64,000 nucleotides of DNA from JBGLNJ01 sp034434835 (GCA_034434835.1 DAOTXX010000021.1:1-64000), one strand, 5' to 3'; shown: positions 27,772 to 36,586, counted from the first letter of the stretch. The notes: a model not told the origin generated them from the sequence alone. Translations and numbers: made by a program.

Positions 27772-27867
27772 CTAGCAGTCTGTCGGAGAGCTGATAGTTT
27801 CCGCTGAAAATGGTGGCCCAGAAACCCGTTTTCTCGGAGAAAACGGGTTTCTCCGACAGGCTCCTAG
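27772..27867. mobile_element. MITE-like hairpin element with CTAG..AG termini
   Basis: 96 bp bounded by CTAGCAGTCTGTCGGAGA and the inverse of CTAGGAGCCTGTCGGAGA (16 of 18 identical). Inside is a second hairpin AAACCCGTTTTCTC/GAGAAAACGGGTTT. No coding capacity. It cuts off the DUF4258 toxin remnant. A related element with perfect 19-bp ends lies at 39135-39261. Confidence 0.7.
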
Positions 27868-27930
27868 GGTGTCGTGAGGCGGCATCAGTTTCAAGTATAT
27901 CGAGAACTGAGCGCCTGTCAACCTTCCGTT

Positions 27931-27959
27931 TTGACACCGCGCCCATCCGGTGGTAGCAT
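27931..27959 (+). promoter_or_regulatory. Promoter of the ChrB-domain gene
   Basis: TTGACA, 17-nt spacer, TAGCAT. The transcript would start about 14 nt before the coding region and carry its GGAGG ribosome site. Confidence 0.65.
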
Positions 27960-27979
27960 GGCCGCGAAAGGAGGTCAAG

Positions 27980-28417
27980 ATGAAGTGGGTTACCCGTTCA
28001 CACGTTCACGTTGACCGTGTGGCCTGCCCATGGCTGATCACGCGATTCATTGACAACCAGGCCGAGTTTCTGTTCGTCCCCTCAAACCAGGTGGACAAGG
28101 TCGCTACCGAAACCGGCGCGATTCCGCTCGATGCGCCGGGCGTTGAGTTGGGACATCACGACGATCGCTGCTCATTCGAGTCCATTATGGAAAAGTACGA
28201 GCTTAAAGACCCAGCGCTGCTGCGAATGGCAAAAACCATCCACGCTGCCGATATAGCCGCCGACATTGACACCGATCCCATCGCGCGCGGGCTTGAGGCG
28301 ATCGCCGTCGGCTACAGCCTGCGCTTTCCCAAAGACGAAGAAAACTTGGTGCACCAGTTTGAGGTGTACGATGCCTTGTATGCCTGGTGCCGCCTCCAGG
28401 TGGCAAAGGGCCAGTAA
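27980..28417 (+). CDS. ChrB C-terminal-domain protein (chromate resistance family)
   Basis: 145 residues from the ATG at 27980 (AAAGGAGG upstream). It equals the C-terminal domain of ChrB, the chromate-sensing regulator, as a stand-alone protein: WVTRSHVHVDRVACPWLITRFID at the start, GHHDDRCSFE and IHAADIAAD are conserved. The invariant His/Cys/Asp residues suggest metal or oxyanion binding. No DNA-binding N-terminal domain is present. It lies 23 nt before an MFS transporter, so together they look like an oxyanion or metal efflux pair, though ChrA is absent. Confidence 0.8.
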   Translation: MKWVTRSHVHVDRVACPWLITRFIDNQAEFLFVPSNQVDKVATETGAIPLDAPGVELGHHDDRCSFESIMEKYELKDPALLRMAKTIHAADIAADIDTDPIARGLEAIAVGYSLRFPKDEENLVHQFEVYDALYAWCRLQVAKGQ

Positions 28418-28440
28418 CCAATACCCAATACCCCACTGGG
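28416..28440. repeat. Short heptad array (CAATACC type)
   Basis: AACCAATACCCAATACCCC between the stop of the ChrB-domain gene and the MFS start; same unit as near 8155 and 20430 in inverse. Confidence 0.6.
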
Positions 28441-29685
28441 ATGATGCTTGCCTCTGAACTCTCATTCGTGCGTTTCCTGACGACGGATGGTCGCCTCCTG
28501 TTCACCACGCGCATCGTGCGGCTGTTCGCGTATGGCTTCCTCTCGGTCGTCCTGGCGCTTTACCTGGCGCAGGTAGGCCTGGCGACAACACAGATCGGCA
28601 TGCTGTTCACGCTAACTCTCATCGGCGATGCCGGCATCTCGTTGTGGATCACCACCTCAGCCGATCGCATCGGGCGGAAGCGCATGTTGCTGTTGGGCGC
28701 AGGGCTGATGCTGTTTGCAGGCGTCATCTTTGCGCTGACGGGAAACATTCTGCTGCTCATCGTGGCGGCCATCGTCGGCGTCATCAGTCCAAGCGGAAAT
28801 GAGATCGGCCCATTCCTTTCGATTGAGCAGGCCTCGCTTTCGCAAATCATCCCGAACGAGCAGCGCACGCGCATGTTCGCGTGGTACAACCTCGTCGGCT
28901 CATTCGCCACAGCGTCCGGCGCGCTCGTCGGCGGCGGACTGGCACAGGCGTTGCAGGCAGCAGGCTATGCGCCGCTCGAAAGCTATCGTGCGGTTGTGCT
29001 CGGATACGCTGTGTTCGGTGTGGTCCTGGCGGCATTGTTCAGCCGATTGACGCCGGCGATTGAGGTCAAGGCGCCCACGAGGGCCACCCCCACGATGATG
29101 GGATTACATCGCTCTCGCAGCGTTGTCTTGAAATTGAGTGCGTTGTTTGCGATGGATGCATTTGCCGGTGGGTTCATCGTGCAGAGCCTGGTGGCGTACT
29201 GGTTTCACGTCCGCTTTGGCGTCGAACCGGCAGTGCTGGGCAGCATCTTTTTCGGCGCCAACATTCTGGCCGGGGTCTCGGCGCTCGCCGCCGCGCGAGT
29301 GGCGGCGCGCATCGGGCTGATCAACACAATGGTCGTGACGCACCTGCCCAGCAATGTCCTGCTGATGCTCGTACCGCTGATGCCCAACCTGCCCCTGGCT
29401 ATCGCCGTGTTGCTCGCGCGATTCAGCATCTCACAAATGGATGTGCCGACGCGCCAATCCTACACCCTGGCCGTTGTTGATCCTGACGAACGCTCGGCCG
29501 CTTCCGGCGTGACAACCATTGCGCGCTCGATAGGAGCGGCCCTCTCACCCTCGATGGCAGGAGCGCTGATCAACGCATCATTACTCAGCGCGCCGTTCCT
29601 GATCTCAGGTGGACTCAAGATCGTCTATGATCTGACGATCTGGTTCAGCTTTCGCACGCTCAAGCCGCCGGAAGAGCGCGCATAG
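28441..29685 (+). CDS. MFS transporter
   Basis: 414 residues from the ATG at 28441. Twelve hydrophobic segments with the family loop motif DRIGRKRMLLLGAGL between helices 2 and 3 near residue 75. The middle loop is short. In ChrB-containing operons of other bacteria an MFS permease often replaces or accompanies ChrA; substrate unknown here. The start lies in a CAATACC heptad remnant, and no strong ribosome site is visible. It ends 18 nt before mutL. Confidence 0.8.
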   Translation: MMLASELSFVRFLTTDGRLLFTTRIVRLFAYGFLSVVLALYLAQVGLATTQIGMLFTLTLIGDAGISLWITTSADRIGRKRMLLLGAGLMLFAGVIFALTGNILLLIVAAIVGVISPSGNEIGPFLSIEQASLSQIIPNEQRTRMFAWYNLVGSFATASGALVGGGLAQALQAAGYAPLESYRAVVLGYAVFGVVLAALFSRLTPAIEVKAPTRATPTMMGLHRSRSVVLKLSALFAMDAFAGGFIVQSLVAYWFHVRFGVEPAVLGSIFFGANILAGVSALAAARVAARIGLINTMVVTHLPSNVLLMLVPLMPNLPLAIAVLLARFSISQMDVPTRQSYTLAVVDPDERSAASGVTTIARSIGAALSPSMAGALINASLLSAPFLISGGLKIVYDLTIWFSFRTLKPPEERA

Positions 29686-29691
29686 TCGTGG

Positions 29692-29697
29692 TATAAT
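29692..29697 (+). promoter_or_regulatory. Extended -10 promoter giving a leaderless mutL mRNA
   Basis: TGGTATAAT (extended -10) with its last T 7 nt before the A of the mutL ATG, so transcription should start at the start codon itself. No ribosome site exists. Confidence 0.7.
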
Positions 29698-29703
29698 CTT
29701 CGC

Positions 29704-31500
29704 ATGTCCATCCATGTCCTGCCGAACGAGCTGGTCTCTCAAATCGCCGCGGGCGAAGTGGTCGAGCGGCCCGCCTCCGTCGTCAAGGAGCTGGTCGAAA
29801 ATGCGCTCGACGCAGGCGCGACCGACATCCGCATCGAGATCGCGCAAGGCGGACGCCAGCTCATCCGCGTGGCCGATAATGGCTCCGGCATCCCCTCGGC
29901 CGAAGTTGAACTCGCCTTTGCGCGCCACGCGACGAGCAAGATCGCATCGGCAGACGACCTGAATCGCATCCGCACACTGGGCTTTCGCGGCGAGGCGCTC
30001 GCTTCGATTGCGGCCGTCGCACACGTGACGTGCGTCACTCGCGCGCATGACGAAGACATGGGCACCCAGTTGCGCGTCAGCGGAGAGCGCATCACGGAGC
30101 GCAAAGGCATCGGCACGCCGCCCGGCACCATCCTCACAGTCGAGGACTTGTTCCATAGCGTTCCCGCCCGGCTCAAGTTTCTCAAAAGCGACTCGACCGA
30201 ACGTCGTCACATTGACGGGCTGGTGATGCGCTACGCACTGGGCTACCCTGCTGTCCGCTTCCGCCTGACGCACGATGGCCGCACGGCGTTCGAAACGTCC
30301 GGCAACGGCAAATTGATTGATGTGCTGATTGCCGCTTATGGGCTTCAAGTCGCGCAAGCGTTGTTGGCGGTCGAAAGAACCGAAGGGGCGATCTCGGTTT
30401 CAGGCTATGTGAGTTCTCCTGACCTGTCGCGCGCCAATCGCAACGACTTGACGGTCTTTGTCAACGGACGATGGGTCCAGGATCGTCATCTGACCTTTGC
30501 CGTGATACAGGCCTACCACACCATGCTGATGGCAGGGCGCTATCCGCTGTGCTTTTTGCGCGTGGATGTGCCGCCGAATGAGGTGGACGTGAACGTCCAT
30601 CCAGCCAAGGCCGAAGTGCGCTTCCGCGACCCCGATCAAGTGTTCCGCGCTGTTCAGCGAGCTGTACGCGCCGTCCTGGTCGAGCACATCGCCGCGCCAA
30701 CGGCTTCGTTTGCTCCAGCGTCACCTGTGCCGCACAAGCCGGCCTGGCCTGCGCCGGAGGATGCAGATCGCCTTGATCCGCTCCGCGCGCTCGGCGCGCC
30801 GCCAACACCACCCACCGTCCAGATTCCCATCCCTGCTCCGAGCGCGGCCATTCCACCAGCGCCCCGTCAAGAAGCATTAACTGAGGTCACCCCTCCGCCC
30901 CCATCCCCCGTACCTGATACACACCTCCCCGCGCTGCGCGTCCTGGGTCAGGTTGGCACAACCTACATCGTCGCCGAAGGGCCGGAAGGGATGTATCTGA
31001 TCGATCAACACGCCGCTCACGAGCGTGTGTTGTATGAGAAATTCATGGCCGAGCGCGAGCGGCAGGGCATCCCCATTCAAAATCTCCTGGAACCACAGCC
31101 GGTAGAAGTGCCCCTCGAAAGCGTCGAGTTGCTGACCGATCACCTCGACGTGTTGGCGGGCATCGGCGTGACGCTCGAGCCGTTCGGAGGGACAACGTTT
31201 CTGTTGCGCAGCGTCCCGGCGATCGTTGGACGCCAGGATCCGCAAACGCTCATCACTGACATTGTCGCGGAATTGGATGCGGGGGACGTTCCCCTAGAGG
31301 CCACCAAAGAAGCAAGGTTGATTCTGCGCGTGTGCAAACGCGCGGCGATCAAAGCCGGTCAGGTGCTCACACTGACCGAGATGCAAGAGTTGATTCGCCA
31401 GCTCGAAGCGTGCGCCACGCCCGGCACCTGCCCGCATGGACGGCCGACGATGATCCACTTGAGCGCGGAGCAATTGGCCAAAGAGTTTGGAAGAAAGTGA
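29704..31500 (+). CDS. mutL: DNA mismatch repair protein MutL
   Basis: 598 residues. A GHKL ATPase that links MutS mismatch recognition to strand removal. N-terminal ATPase motifs: IAAGEVVERPASVVKELVEN, DNGSGI and GFRGEALASI. A Pro-rich linker spans about residues 330-410. The C-terminal dimerisation domain contains QHAAHERVLYEKF and GTCPHGRPT, together with the endonuclease metal site DQHAAHE, so it is probably a nicking-type MutL. The promoter overlaps the preceding gene end and makes the mRNA apparently leaderless. mutS is not in the window. Confidence 0.95.
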   Translation: MSIHVLPNELVSQIAAGEVVERPASVVKELVENALDAGATDIRIEIAQGGRQLIRVADNGSGIPSAEVELAFARHATSKIASADDLNRIRTLGFRGEALASIAAVAHVTCVTRAHDEDMGTQLRVSGERITERKGIGTPPGTILTVEDLFHSVPARLKFLKSDSTERRHIDGLVMRYALGYPAVRFRLTHDGRTAFETSGNGKLIDVLIAAYGLQVAQALLAVERTEGAISVSGYVSSPDLSRANRNDLTVFVNGRWVQDRHLTFAVIQAYHTMLMAGRYPLCFLRVDVPPNEVDVNVHPAKAEVRFRDPDQVFRAVQRAVRAVLVEHIAAPTASFAPASPVPHKPAWPAPEDADRLDPLRALGAPPTPPTVQIPIPAPSAAIPPAPRQEALTEVTPPPPSPVPDTHLPALRVLGQVGTTYIVAEGPEGMYLIDQHAAHERVLYEKFMAERERQGIPIQNLLEPQPVEVPLESVELLTDHLDVLAGIGVTLEPFGGTTFLLRSVPAIVGRQDPQTLITDIVAELDAGDVPLEATKEARLILRVCKRAAIKAGQVLTLTEMQELIRQLEACATPGTCPHGRPTMIHLSAEQLAKEFGRK

Positions 31501-31575
31501 AACGTCAAACGTCAAACGTGAAACGTAAGATGTCAAAACGCGCTCGATGACGCACGACGCTTGACGTTTGACTTG
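31498..31575. repeat. Heptad array (AAACGTC type), inverted halves
   Basis: AAACGTC AAACGTC AAACGTG AAACGTA AGATGTC, then after a loop GACGCTT GACGTTT GAC in inverse. It lies between the convergent mutL and prepilin peptidase genes, where it could serve as a bidirectional terminator hairpin. Confidence 0.8.
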
Positions 31576-32241
31576 CTACATCCGCAAATACCACCGGATG
31601 ATCGCCGGGCCCCAGAACATGGCGATCAATCCCCCCAAGATGAGAAATGGCCCGTAGGGAATGGCCGTCCGCATCGTCGCCCGGCGCGTCACCAGCAGCA
31701 ACACGCTAGCCAGTCCACCGAGCAAAACGCCAAGGACGATCGCTACAATCGCGCTGGGAAATCCGACCGCCAAGCCGATGAACGCCGCCAATGTCACGTC
31801 GCCCATCCCCAGACCGACCCGGCCAGGATAGACTCGAGCGGCCAGGCCATACGCGACCACAAAAAAACACAATCCCACTGCCCCACCCAACAACGCCGCC
31901 TTCCACGTCATCCAATCTGCCACGAAACCGGCGATCAGCGCGAACAAGATCGCTGGCAAAACGATGCGATTGGGAATGAGACGATGCTCGAGATCGGTCG
32001 TGGCCAGCACCATCAGGACAGCAATATAGACACAGTTCAACGCACTTCTAAGAGTCACGCCGAACAATGCGCCGTTCAGTCCAAAGAGCACTGCGGTGAC
32101 GATCGCCAAATAGACCTCGCGCCGGGGAATCGCCGGGGAATCGGGATGTTCAGTATGGATCGCCTCGGCCAGGGGATTCAACAACACGCCCACGACTGCT
32201 CCAATGAGCGCCAACAATGTTGAAATGACAATAGCAGTCAT
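31576..32241 (-). CDS. Prepilin peptidase (A24 family), short form
   Basis: 221 residues from the ATG at 32241 (GGAG nearby). An inner-membrane aspartyl protease that cleaves type IV pilin-like leader peptides. The two catalytic Asp are in ATTDLEHRLIPN and GLGMGDVTLAAF. About six membrane segments. The N-terminal cysteine-rich methyltransferase domain of classical PilD is only partly represented (no CxxC motif). The frame is open further upstream to 32394 but that part runs through a repeat and into the divergent gene. No pilus genes are in the window. Confidence 0.85.
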   Translation of the reverse strand: MTAIVISTLLALIGAVVGVLLNPLAEAIHTEHPDSPAIPRREVYLAIVTAVLFGLNGALFGVTLRSALNCVYIAVLMVLATTDLEHRLIPNRIVLPAILFALIAGFVADWMTWKAALLGGAVGLCFFVVAYGLAARVYPGRVGLGMGDVTLAAFIGLAVGFPSAIVAIVLGVLLGGLASVLLLVTRRATMRTAIPYGPFLILGGLIAMFWGPAIIRWYLRM

Positions 32242-32277
32242 CTCCGCTCCGTGAACGAGAATGGCAGCTAATGTATC

Positions 32278-32348
32278 ATGCCAAATTTCAAATGTCAAAT
32301 TCAAGATTATCAATGTCAATTGACAATTGTCAATTGATAATTTACAAT
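32278..32348 (+). promoter_or_regulatory. AT-rich heptad array carrying a promoter
   Basis: CAAATTT CAAATGT CAAATTC, then AATTGAC AATTGTC AATTGAT, 7-nt phased. The last units supply TTGACA (32320-32325), 17-nt spacer and TACAAT (32343-32348). A repeat array here seems to have become a promoter for the membrane gene that starts at 32356. Confidence 0.65.
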
Positions 32349-32355
32349 GCAAGCC

Positions 32356-33189
32356 ATGTTTGAAAAGCACCCCACCCTCATTCCCGGCCGCCAACGCCTG
32401 AGTGTGTTCATCGGCCTCATTTTGCTTTGCCTGGTGCTGACTCAGTTTGTCCAGGTGCCCACGCGCACCTTTGCGGTCAACGTGTTTGGCTCAGAATTGG
32501 GCGTTGATCTTTCGGCCAGTTGGCTGATGGGCGTCTTGTTGGCCGGTCTGGTCTGCACCGGCACCGACGCGCTGGTGCGGACTCATCCGCGCGCGCACGA
32601 ACTCGAATTGCGCTTTACCTTCGTCTACTGGATATTGCCGGGGCTGATGGGGCTGACGGCGACCAAGCTGCTGGTCGAAGCGCCGACCCGTCCGATCTGG
32701 GCAGCCGGGCTGGCAGCCACCGGGCTGCTCTTTGTCATCGTGCTCGTCGCCGAGTACACCACGGTTGATCCGCTGGCGCCAGTGTATCCGCAGGCACGCC
32801 TGTTCCTGAACATTGTTGCCTATGCGCTGGCTTTTGCGCTGTTCATCCTGGTCTATCAAACGCGCGGGCGAAGCCTGATCACCGCGACCGCGCTGCTGGT
32901 CATCTCGTTCGCCCTGGCGCTCGATCTACTGTGGGGTGCGGAGACATCTCCCGGTCACAAGGCGATGCTTGCCGCGGTGATCGGGCTGATCATGGGGGAA
33001 TCCAGTTGGGCGATGAACTATTGGCGGATCAGCGGGTGGTCGGGCGGCATCGTGTTAATGCTGATCTTTTACGTGATGACCGGCCTGGCCTCTCAACACT
33101 TGCAAGGGAAGCTGTCGCGTCGGGTGCTGTTCGAGTTTTTCGTGGTCGTGGCAGCGGGGATCGGTATGCTGTTAGTCTTTCATCCCTAG
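32356..33189 (+). CDS. Polytopic membrane protein of unknown function
   Basis: 277 residues from the ATG at 32356, which lies 8 nt after the -10 box; the in-frame ATG at 32347 overlaps the -10 and cannot be used by that transcript. At least eight hydrophobic segments (RLSVFIGLILLCLVLTQF, then SWLMGVLLAGLVCTGTDALV onward). No charged motif of a known transporter was recognised. The mRNA would be leaderless. Similar polytopic proteins of unknown role are common in Chloroflexota (general impression). Confidence 0.6.
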   Translation: MFEKHPTLIPGRQRLSVFIGLILLCLVLTQFVQVPTRTFAVNVFGSELGVDLSASWLMGVLLAGLVCTGTDALVRTHPRAHELELRFTFVYWILPGLMGLTATKLLVEAPTRPIWAAGLAATGLLFVIVLVAEYTTVDPLAPVYPQARLFLNIVAYALAFALFILVYQTRGRSLITATALLVISFALALDLLWGAETSPGHKAMLAAVIGLIMGESSWAMNYWRISGWSGGIVLMLIFYVMTGLASQHLQGKLSRRVLFEFFVVVAAGIGMLLVFHP

Positions 33190-33224
33190 CCATGCCTGGA
33201 AACGATCAGCCTCTGCAACAACAA

Positions 33225-33258
33225 ACGCGCCCGGACATGCAGCCGTGTCCGGGCGCGT
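33225..33258. terminator. Bidirectional terminator between convergent genes
   Basis: Perfect 13-bp stem around ACGCGCCCGGACA / TGTCCGGGCGCGT with an 8-nt loop. It lies between the + membrane protein and the - Thr/Pro protein; on the - strand it is followed by GTTTGTTGTT. Confidence 0.75.
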
Positions 33259-33273
33259 CTCGCATAGATTATC

Positions 33274-33483
33274 TCATGGTGTTGGAACAGGCGTTGGGGT
33301 GCGGGTCGGCAATCGAATGGGCGTCGGCGAAATGATCAGGATGGGGGTAGGGGTCGCCGTCGGAGCCACCGGCGAGCCTAATGGAACGGCGAACAAGGCC
33401 AGCCCCATGCTGACCACCACGATCAGGCTCAACAATCCAAACAAGAGTTGCTGGTTAAGACGACTGCGTGTACTCTTGGCCAT
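33274..33483 (-). CDS. Small membrane protein with Thr-Pro-rich tail
   Basis: 69 residues. A basic N-terminus, one membrane helix (LLFGLLSLIVVVSMGLALFA) and a Thr/Pro tail with TPTPI and PTRTPTPVPTP. Probably anchored with the tail outside. Such TPTP tails are typical of Chloroflexota envelope proteins. No function can be assigned. Confidence 0.6.
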   Translation of the reverse strand: MAKSTRSRLNQQLLFGLLSLIVVVSMGLALFAVPLGSPVAPTATPTPILIISPTPIRLPTRTPTPVPTP

Positions 33484-33844
33484 GCTCGCCTATCCTCGCA
33501 GGTGTTTGTTTCGATTATAAGTTGCCTGCGCTCAACTGTCAAACGACGTTTTCCTTGCGAAAGAGCAGGGAGCATCTCGATTTTGGGGCGAACTACTCTC
33601 TCTTGCAGAGCAACGTCACTGCGAGCGAGCCGAAGGCTCGCGAAGCAATCCTCGTGCAGCAATGAGATTGCTTCGCGTCCTGCGGGCGCTACTCAGAAAC
33701 TTGTCCTTATCAGTGCCCGCCCGCCGAATTTATCGCCGCGCGGGCATGCCAAGCACAAGTTTCTGTCGTTAAATATGCTCGCAATGACAGGCAAACTCGC
33801 CCCGGGGCTGACATGCACCCAAAGAGCAGAAAGAGCATCGCCGC
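33484..33844. repeat. Repeat-rich intergenic region
   Basis: No gene supported. It contains GCGAGCGAGCCGAAGGCTCG followed by AAGCAATC and, inverted, GATTGCTTCGCG (33618-33680), a dispersed hairpin type. CTCAGAAACTTG followed by GTGCCCGCCCGCCGA (33692-33729) is shared with 16728-16797. Confidence 0.6.
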
Positions 33845-33873
33845 TTGACATTTGATTTGGCCTTCGCTATAAT
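33845..33873 (+). promoter_or_regulatory. Consensus promoter of the liv operon
   Basis: TTGACA, 17-nt spacer, TATAAT: both hexamers perfect. Predicted start near 33880, 310 nt before the first structural gene. Confidence 0.85.
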
Positions 33874-33879
33874 GTTTCC

Positions 33880-34189
33880 AATCTCGTAACTGCAAACCCG
33901 CACACGGTTCGGAGCTCTGGCGCGAAGCACAAGGTTATCCCAAGTGGGTTGCCTTGCAACCACTATCCTACAACTGGCCAATCTGTACGACGTCCATTTC
34001 ACTTACTGTCTTGACCTATTGGGTGTATCCGTGATTTCCACATGGAAAAAGGAGGGAACGCGCCCAATGCGACCTACAGGACGGGCTGAATAGGGACCGG
34101 GCCTCCCGCGTTCGGCTGACTCGTTGAGCCACCACGCTCAATGAAGAGTGTCTGTCTAGTATCTACACGACTCAGGAGGAGGAGTCCCC
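33880..34189 (+). promoter_or_regulatory. Long structured leader of the liv operon with a tiny upstream ORF
   Basis: About 310 nt without a long ORF. It contains hairpins (GGTTGC-CTT-GCAACC near 33948; TTGAGC/GCTCAA near 34126) and a 8-codon ORF MRPTGRAE at 34067-34093 preceded by a very strong AAGGAGGG. CCTCCC just after the small ORF can pair with that site. The length and structure suggest post-initiation control; type unknown. Confidence 0.45.
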
Positions 34190-35425
34190 ATGCGTACTTT
34201 CAGAATCGTCAGTTTGTTCGTATTCGCGGCGATGCTCCTTTCAGCCTGCGGCGGCGCTGCGGCGCCCAAGTACCAGTGCACGGATAAACTGGGCTGCATT
34301 GACATCGGTCCCAACGATCCCATCCACATCGCGTATGCTATGGTAGTTTCAGGCGAGAACTCGACGCTGGGTCTCGACACGAAATACGGCGCCGAGATCG
34401 CCATTGACGACAAGGGCGGCAAGCTGCTCGGTCACACGATCAAGTTCGACGGTCAGGACTCGGGCTGCAACGCCGAAGGCGGGACGACGGCCGCCACCAA
34501 GATCGCGGCCGACAAGACGATTGTCGCGGTGATCGGCACCAACTGCTCCAGCGAGGCCGTCCCCGGCGCTCCTATCATCTCGAATGCGGGACTATCCATG
34601 GTCTCGCCCTCCAACACCGCACCCTACCTCACCGATCCGGCCAAGCGTGCGCCCGGGTATTTCCGCACAGCCCACAACGATAAAGTGCAAGGCGCAGCCG
34701 CCGCCAAGTTTGCGTTTGAACAGCTCAAGTTCACCAAGGCGGCTGCGATTCACGACGGCGGTCCTTACACGGAAGCGCTGGCGAACGTGTTTGCCGACAA
34801 CTTTAAGAAATTGGGCGGCACAGTCACCGCGGTCGAGGCGGTCAACGTCGGCGACAAGGACATGAAGCCTGTGCTGACCCGTATCGCCGCTGGCAAGCCC
34901 GACATCGTGTACTTCCCGGTCTTTATCGCCGAGGGCGGCTTTATCTGCGCCCAGTTCCGTGACGTGCCGGGCCTGGAAAAGGTCCAGATGATGGGCGCCG
35001 ATGGCATCTTCTCGCCAGACTTTCTCAAGGCTTGTGGGAAGAACGTGGTGGGGATGGACTTTTCCAGCCCCGACTTTTCGGCCTTCGGCAAGGGCTATGA
35101 AGATTTTGTCGCCAAATACCTGAAGAAATACAACGTCAAGGGAACGCTGGCCCCGTTCCATGCCCACGCCTATGACGCAGCGAACATGATCTTTGCCGCG
35201 CTTGAAAAAGTGACAGTCAAGGACCCGGATGGGACGCTGCACGTTCCGAAGCAAGCTCTGCGCGATGCGCTTGCAGCGACCAAGGACTTTAAGGGCTTGA
35301 CAGGCAATCTCACCTGCGATCCGAATGGCGACTGCGCCGATCCCAAGATCGCGGTGTATCAGGTTAACGCCGACAACTTTTCTTCACTCACCATGCCCAA
35401 GACGCCGATCTGGAAGGCCCAGTAA
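34190..35425 (+). CDS. Branched-chain amino-acid ABC transporter, substrate-binding lipoprotein
   Basis: 411 residues. Lipoprotein signal with lipobox LLSACGG (Cys near residue 20). The mature type I periplasmic-binding fold shows GPNDPIHIAYAMVVSGENS, the ligand Ser/Thr loop NAGLSMVSPSNTAPYLT and TAHNDKVQGAAAAKF. It captures an amino acid or related compound outside the cell for the permeases encoded next. GGAGGAGG precedes ATG. Liv-type systems vary widely in substrate (Leu/Ile/Val, amides, urea); specificity cannot be read here. Confidence 0.88.
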   Translation: MRTFRIVSLFVFAAMLLSACGGAAAPKYQCTDKLGCIDIGPNDPIHIAYAMVVSGENSTLGLDTKYGAEIAIDDKGGKLLGHTIKFDGQDSGCNAEGGTTAATKIAADKTIVAVIGTNCSSEAVPGAPIISNAGLSMVSPSNTAPYLTDPAKRAPGYFRTAHNDKVQGAAAAKFAFEQLKFTKAAAIHDGGPYTEALANVFADNFKKLGGTVTAVEAVNVGDKDMKPVLTRIAAGKPDIVYFPVFIAEGGFICAQFRDVPGLEKVQMMGADGIFSPDFLKACGKNVVGMDFSSPDFSAFGKGYEDFVAKYLKKYNVKGTLAPFHAHAYDAANMIFAALEKVTVKDPDGTLHVPKQALRDALAATKDFKGLTGNLTCDPNGDCADPKIAVYQVNADNFSSLTMPKTPIWKAQ

Positions 35426-35524
35426 AACGCTACCCCCTCGCAAGAACACACTCGATGAGCCGGGCTGGTACGGCCCTGCCGCCGGCCCGGCTCGTCCCTA
35501 TCCTGTCAGATGGAGCGCGTACAC

Positions 35525-36586
35525 ATGTTGCAGCGTTTGCCCAAGCGCATTGATCTCACAGACGTTTTCATGTTTGTCACCGGCGGGTTGATCGTTGCGC
35601 TGGTCATAGTCGGCTCGACAGCGACGATTCTGGCCGGCAAGTACACCACCAGTCAGTGGTTTGATTTCCTGGTGGCGGGCGTCGCGCTCGGCGGCATCTA
35701 CGCCTTGATCGCGCTCGGCTACACACTGGTTTACGGCATTCTGCGCATGATCAATTTTGCGCACAGCGAAGTGTATATGGCCGGTCCCTTTACCGCCTAT
35801 TTTCTGGCCGACGCCATGGCCTCCTCTGGCTTTCTGGAAAAAAACGTGGTGGCGGGGCTTGCAGCGATCTTTGTCCTGGCGATGGTGGTCTCGACCGTCG
35901 TGGCGACATTGCTTGAGCGCATTGCCTATCGCCCCCTGCGCTTTGCCCCGCGGCTGGTGCCTCTGATCACGGCTATTGGCGCATCCTTCTTCTTGCAATA
36001 CTTTTTTCGTGGGTTGTACGGGCCAAACCTCAGAGCCTATCCTGAGATCGAGGCGCTCAAGCGCATTGTTCAAATCGGCGACTTTCGAATCACCTATATG
36101 CAAATCCTGGTGATCGTGGCGACGGCACTCATGATGATTGGATTGCAGGTCTTTGTTCAACGCTCGCAGACCGGCAAAGCTATGCGCGCTGTGTCGGAAG
36201 ACAAGCAAACGGCTGCGCTCATGGGAATTGACATTGATCGCATCATTGTGATCACCTTTATGCTCGGCGGCGCGCTGGCGGGCGCAGCCGGTGTGCTGAA
36301 CGCGCTGATGTTCAGGCAAGTGAGATTTGATATGGGGTTCATCCCCAGCATTAAAGCGTTTACCGCCGCCGTGCTGGGCGGCATCGGGAACATCCCCGGT
36401 GCCATGCTGGGGGGGGTGTTCCTGGGCATCGCCGAGTCCGTCGGTCCCACCCTGTTTCTCGATGGCCTGGGAGTCCCCGCGCCTCAACAACTCAAAGATG
36501 TCATTGCCTTTGTCCTTTTGGTTCTCATCCTCATCTTCCGCCCGTCAGGAATTCTCGGCGAACAACTGGCTGTGAAGAAAGCTTGA
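35525..36586 (+). CDS. livH: Branched-chain amino-acid ABC transporter permease (LivH type)
   Basis: 353 residues from the ATG at 35525 (GGAG 8 nt upstream). About eight membrane segments with the LivH landmarks GVALGGIYALIALGYTLVYGILRMINFAHSE (residues ~45-75), the coupling loop near GKAMRAVSEDKQTAALMGID and GGIGNIPGAMLGG. It forms the membrane pore with the next gene product. Slightly longer at the N-terminus than E. coli LivH. Confidence 0.9.
   Translation: MLQRLPKRIDLTDVFMFVTGGLIVALVIVGSTATILAGKYTTSQWFDFLVAGVALGGIYALIALGYTLVYGILRMINFAHSEVYMAGPFTAYFLADAMASSGFLEKNVVAGLAAIFVLAMVVSTVVATLLERIAYRPLRFAPRLVPLITAIGASFFLQYFFRGLYGPNLRAYPEIEALKRIVQIGDFRITYMQILVIVATALMMIGLQVFVQRSQTGKAMRAVSEDKQTAALMGIDIDRIIVITFMLGGALAGAAGVLNALMFRQVRFDMGFIPSIKAFTAAVLGGIGNIPGAMLGGVFLGIAESVGPTLFLDGLGVPAPQQLKDVIAFVLLVLILIFRPSGILGEQLAVKKA

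Noticed and set aside
27632..27946. 104-codon open frame covering the DUF4258 fragment as an intact toxin
   Set aside because: Most of it runs through the hairpin element; only ~26 codons resemble the family.
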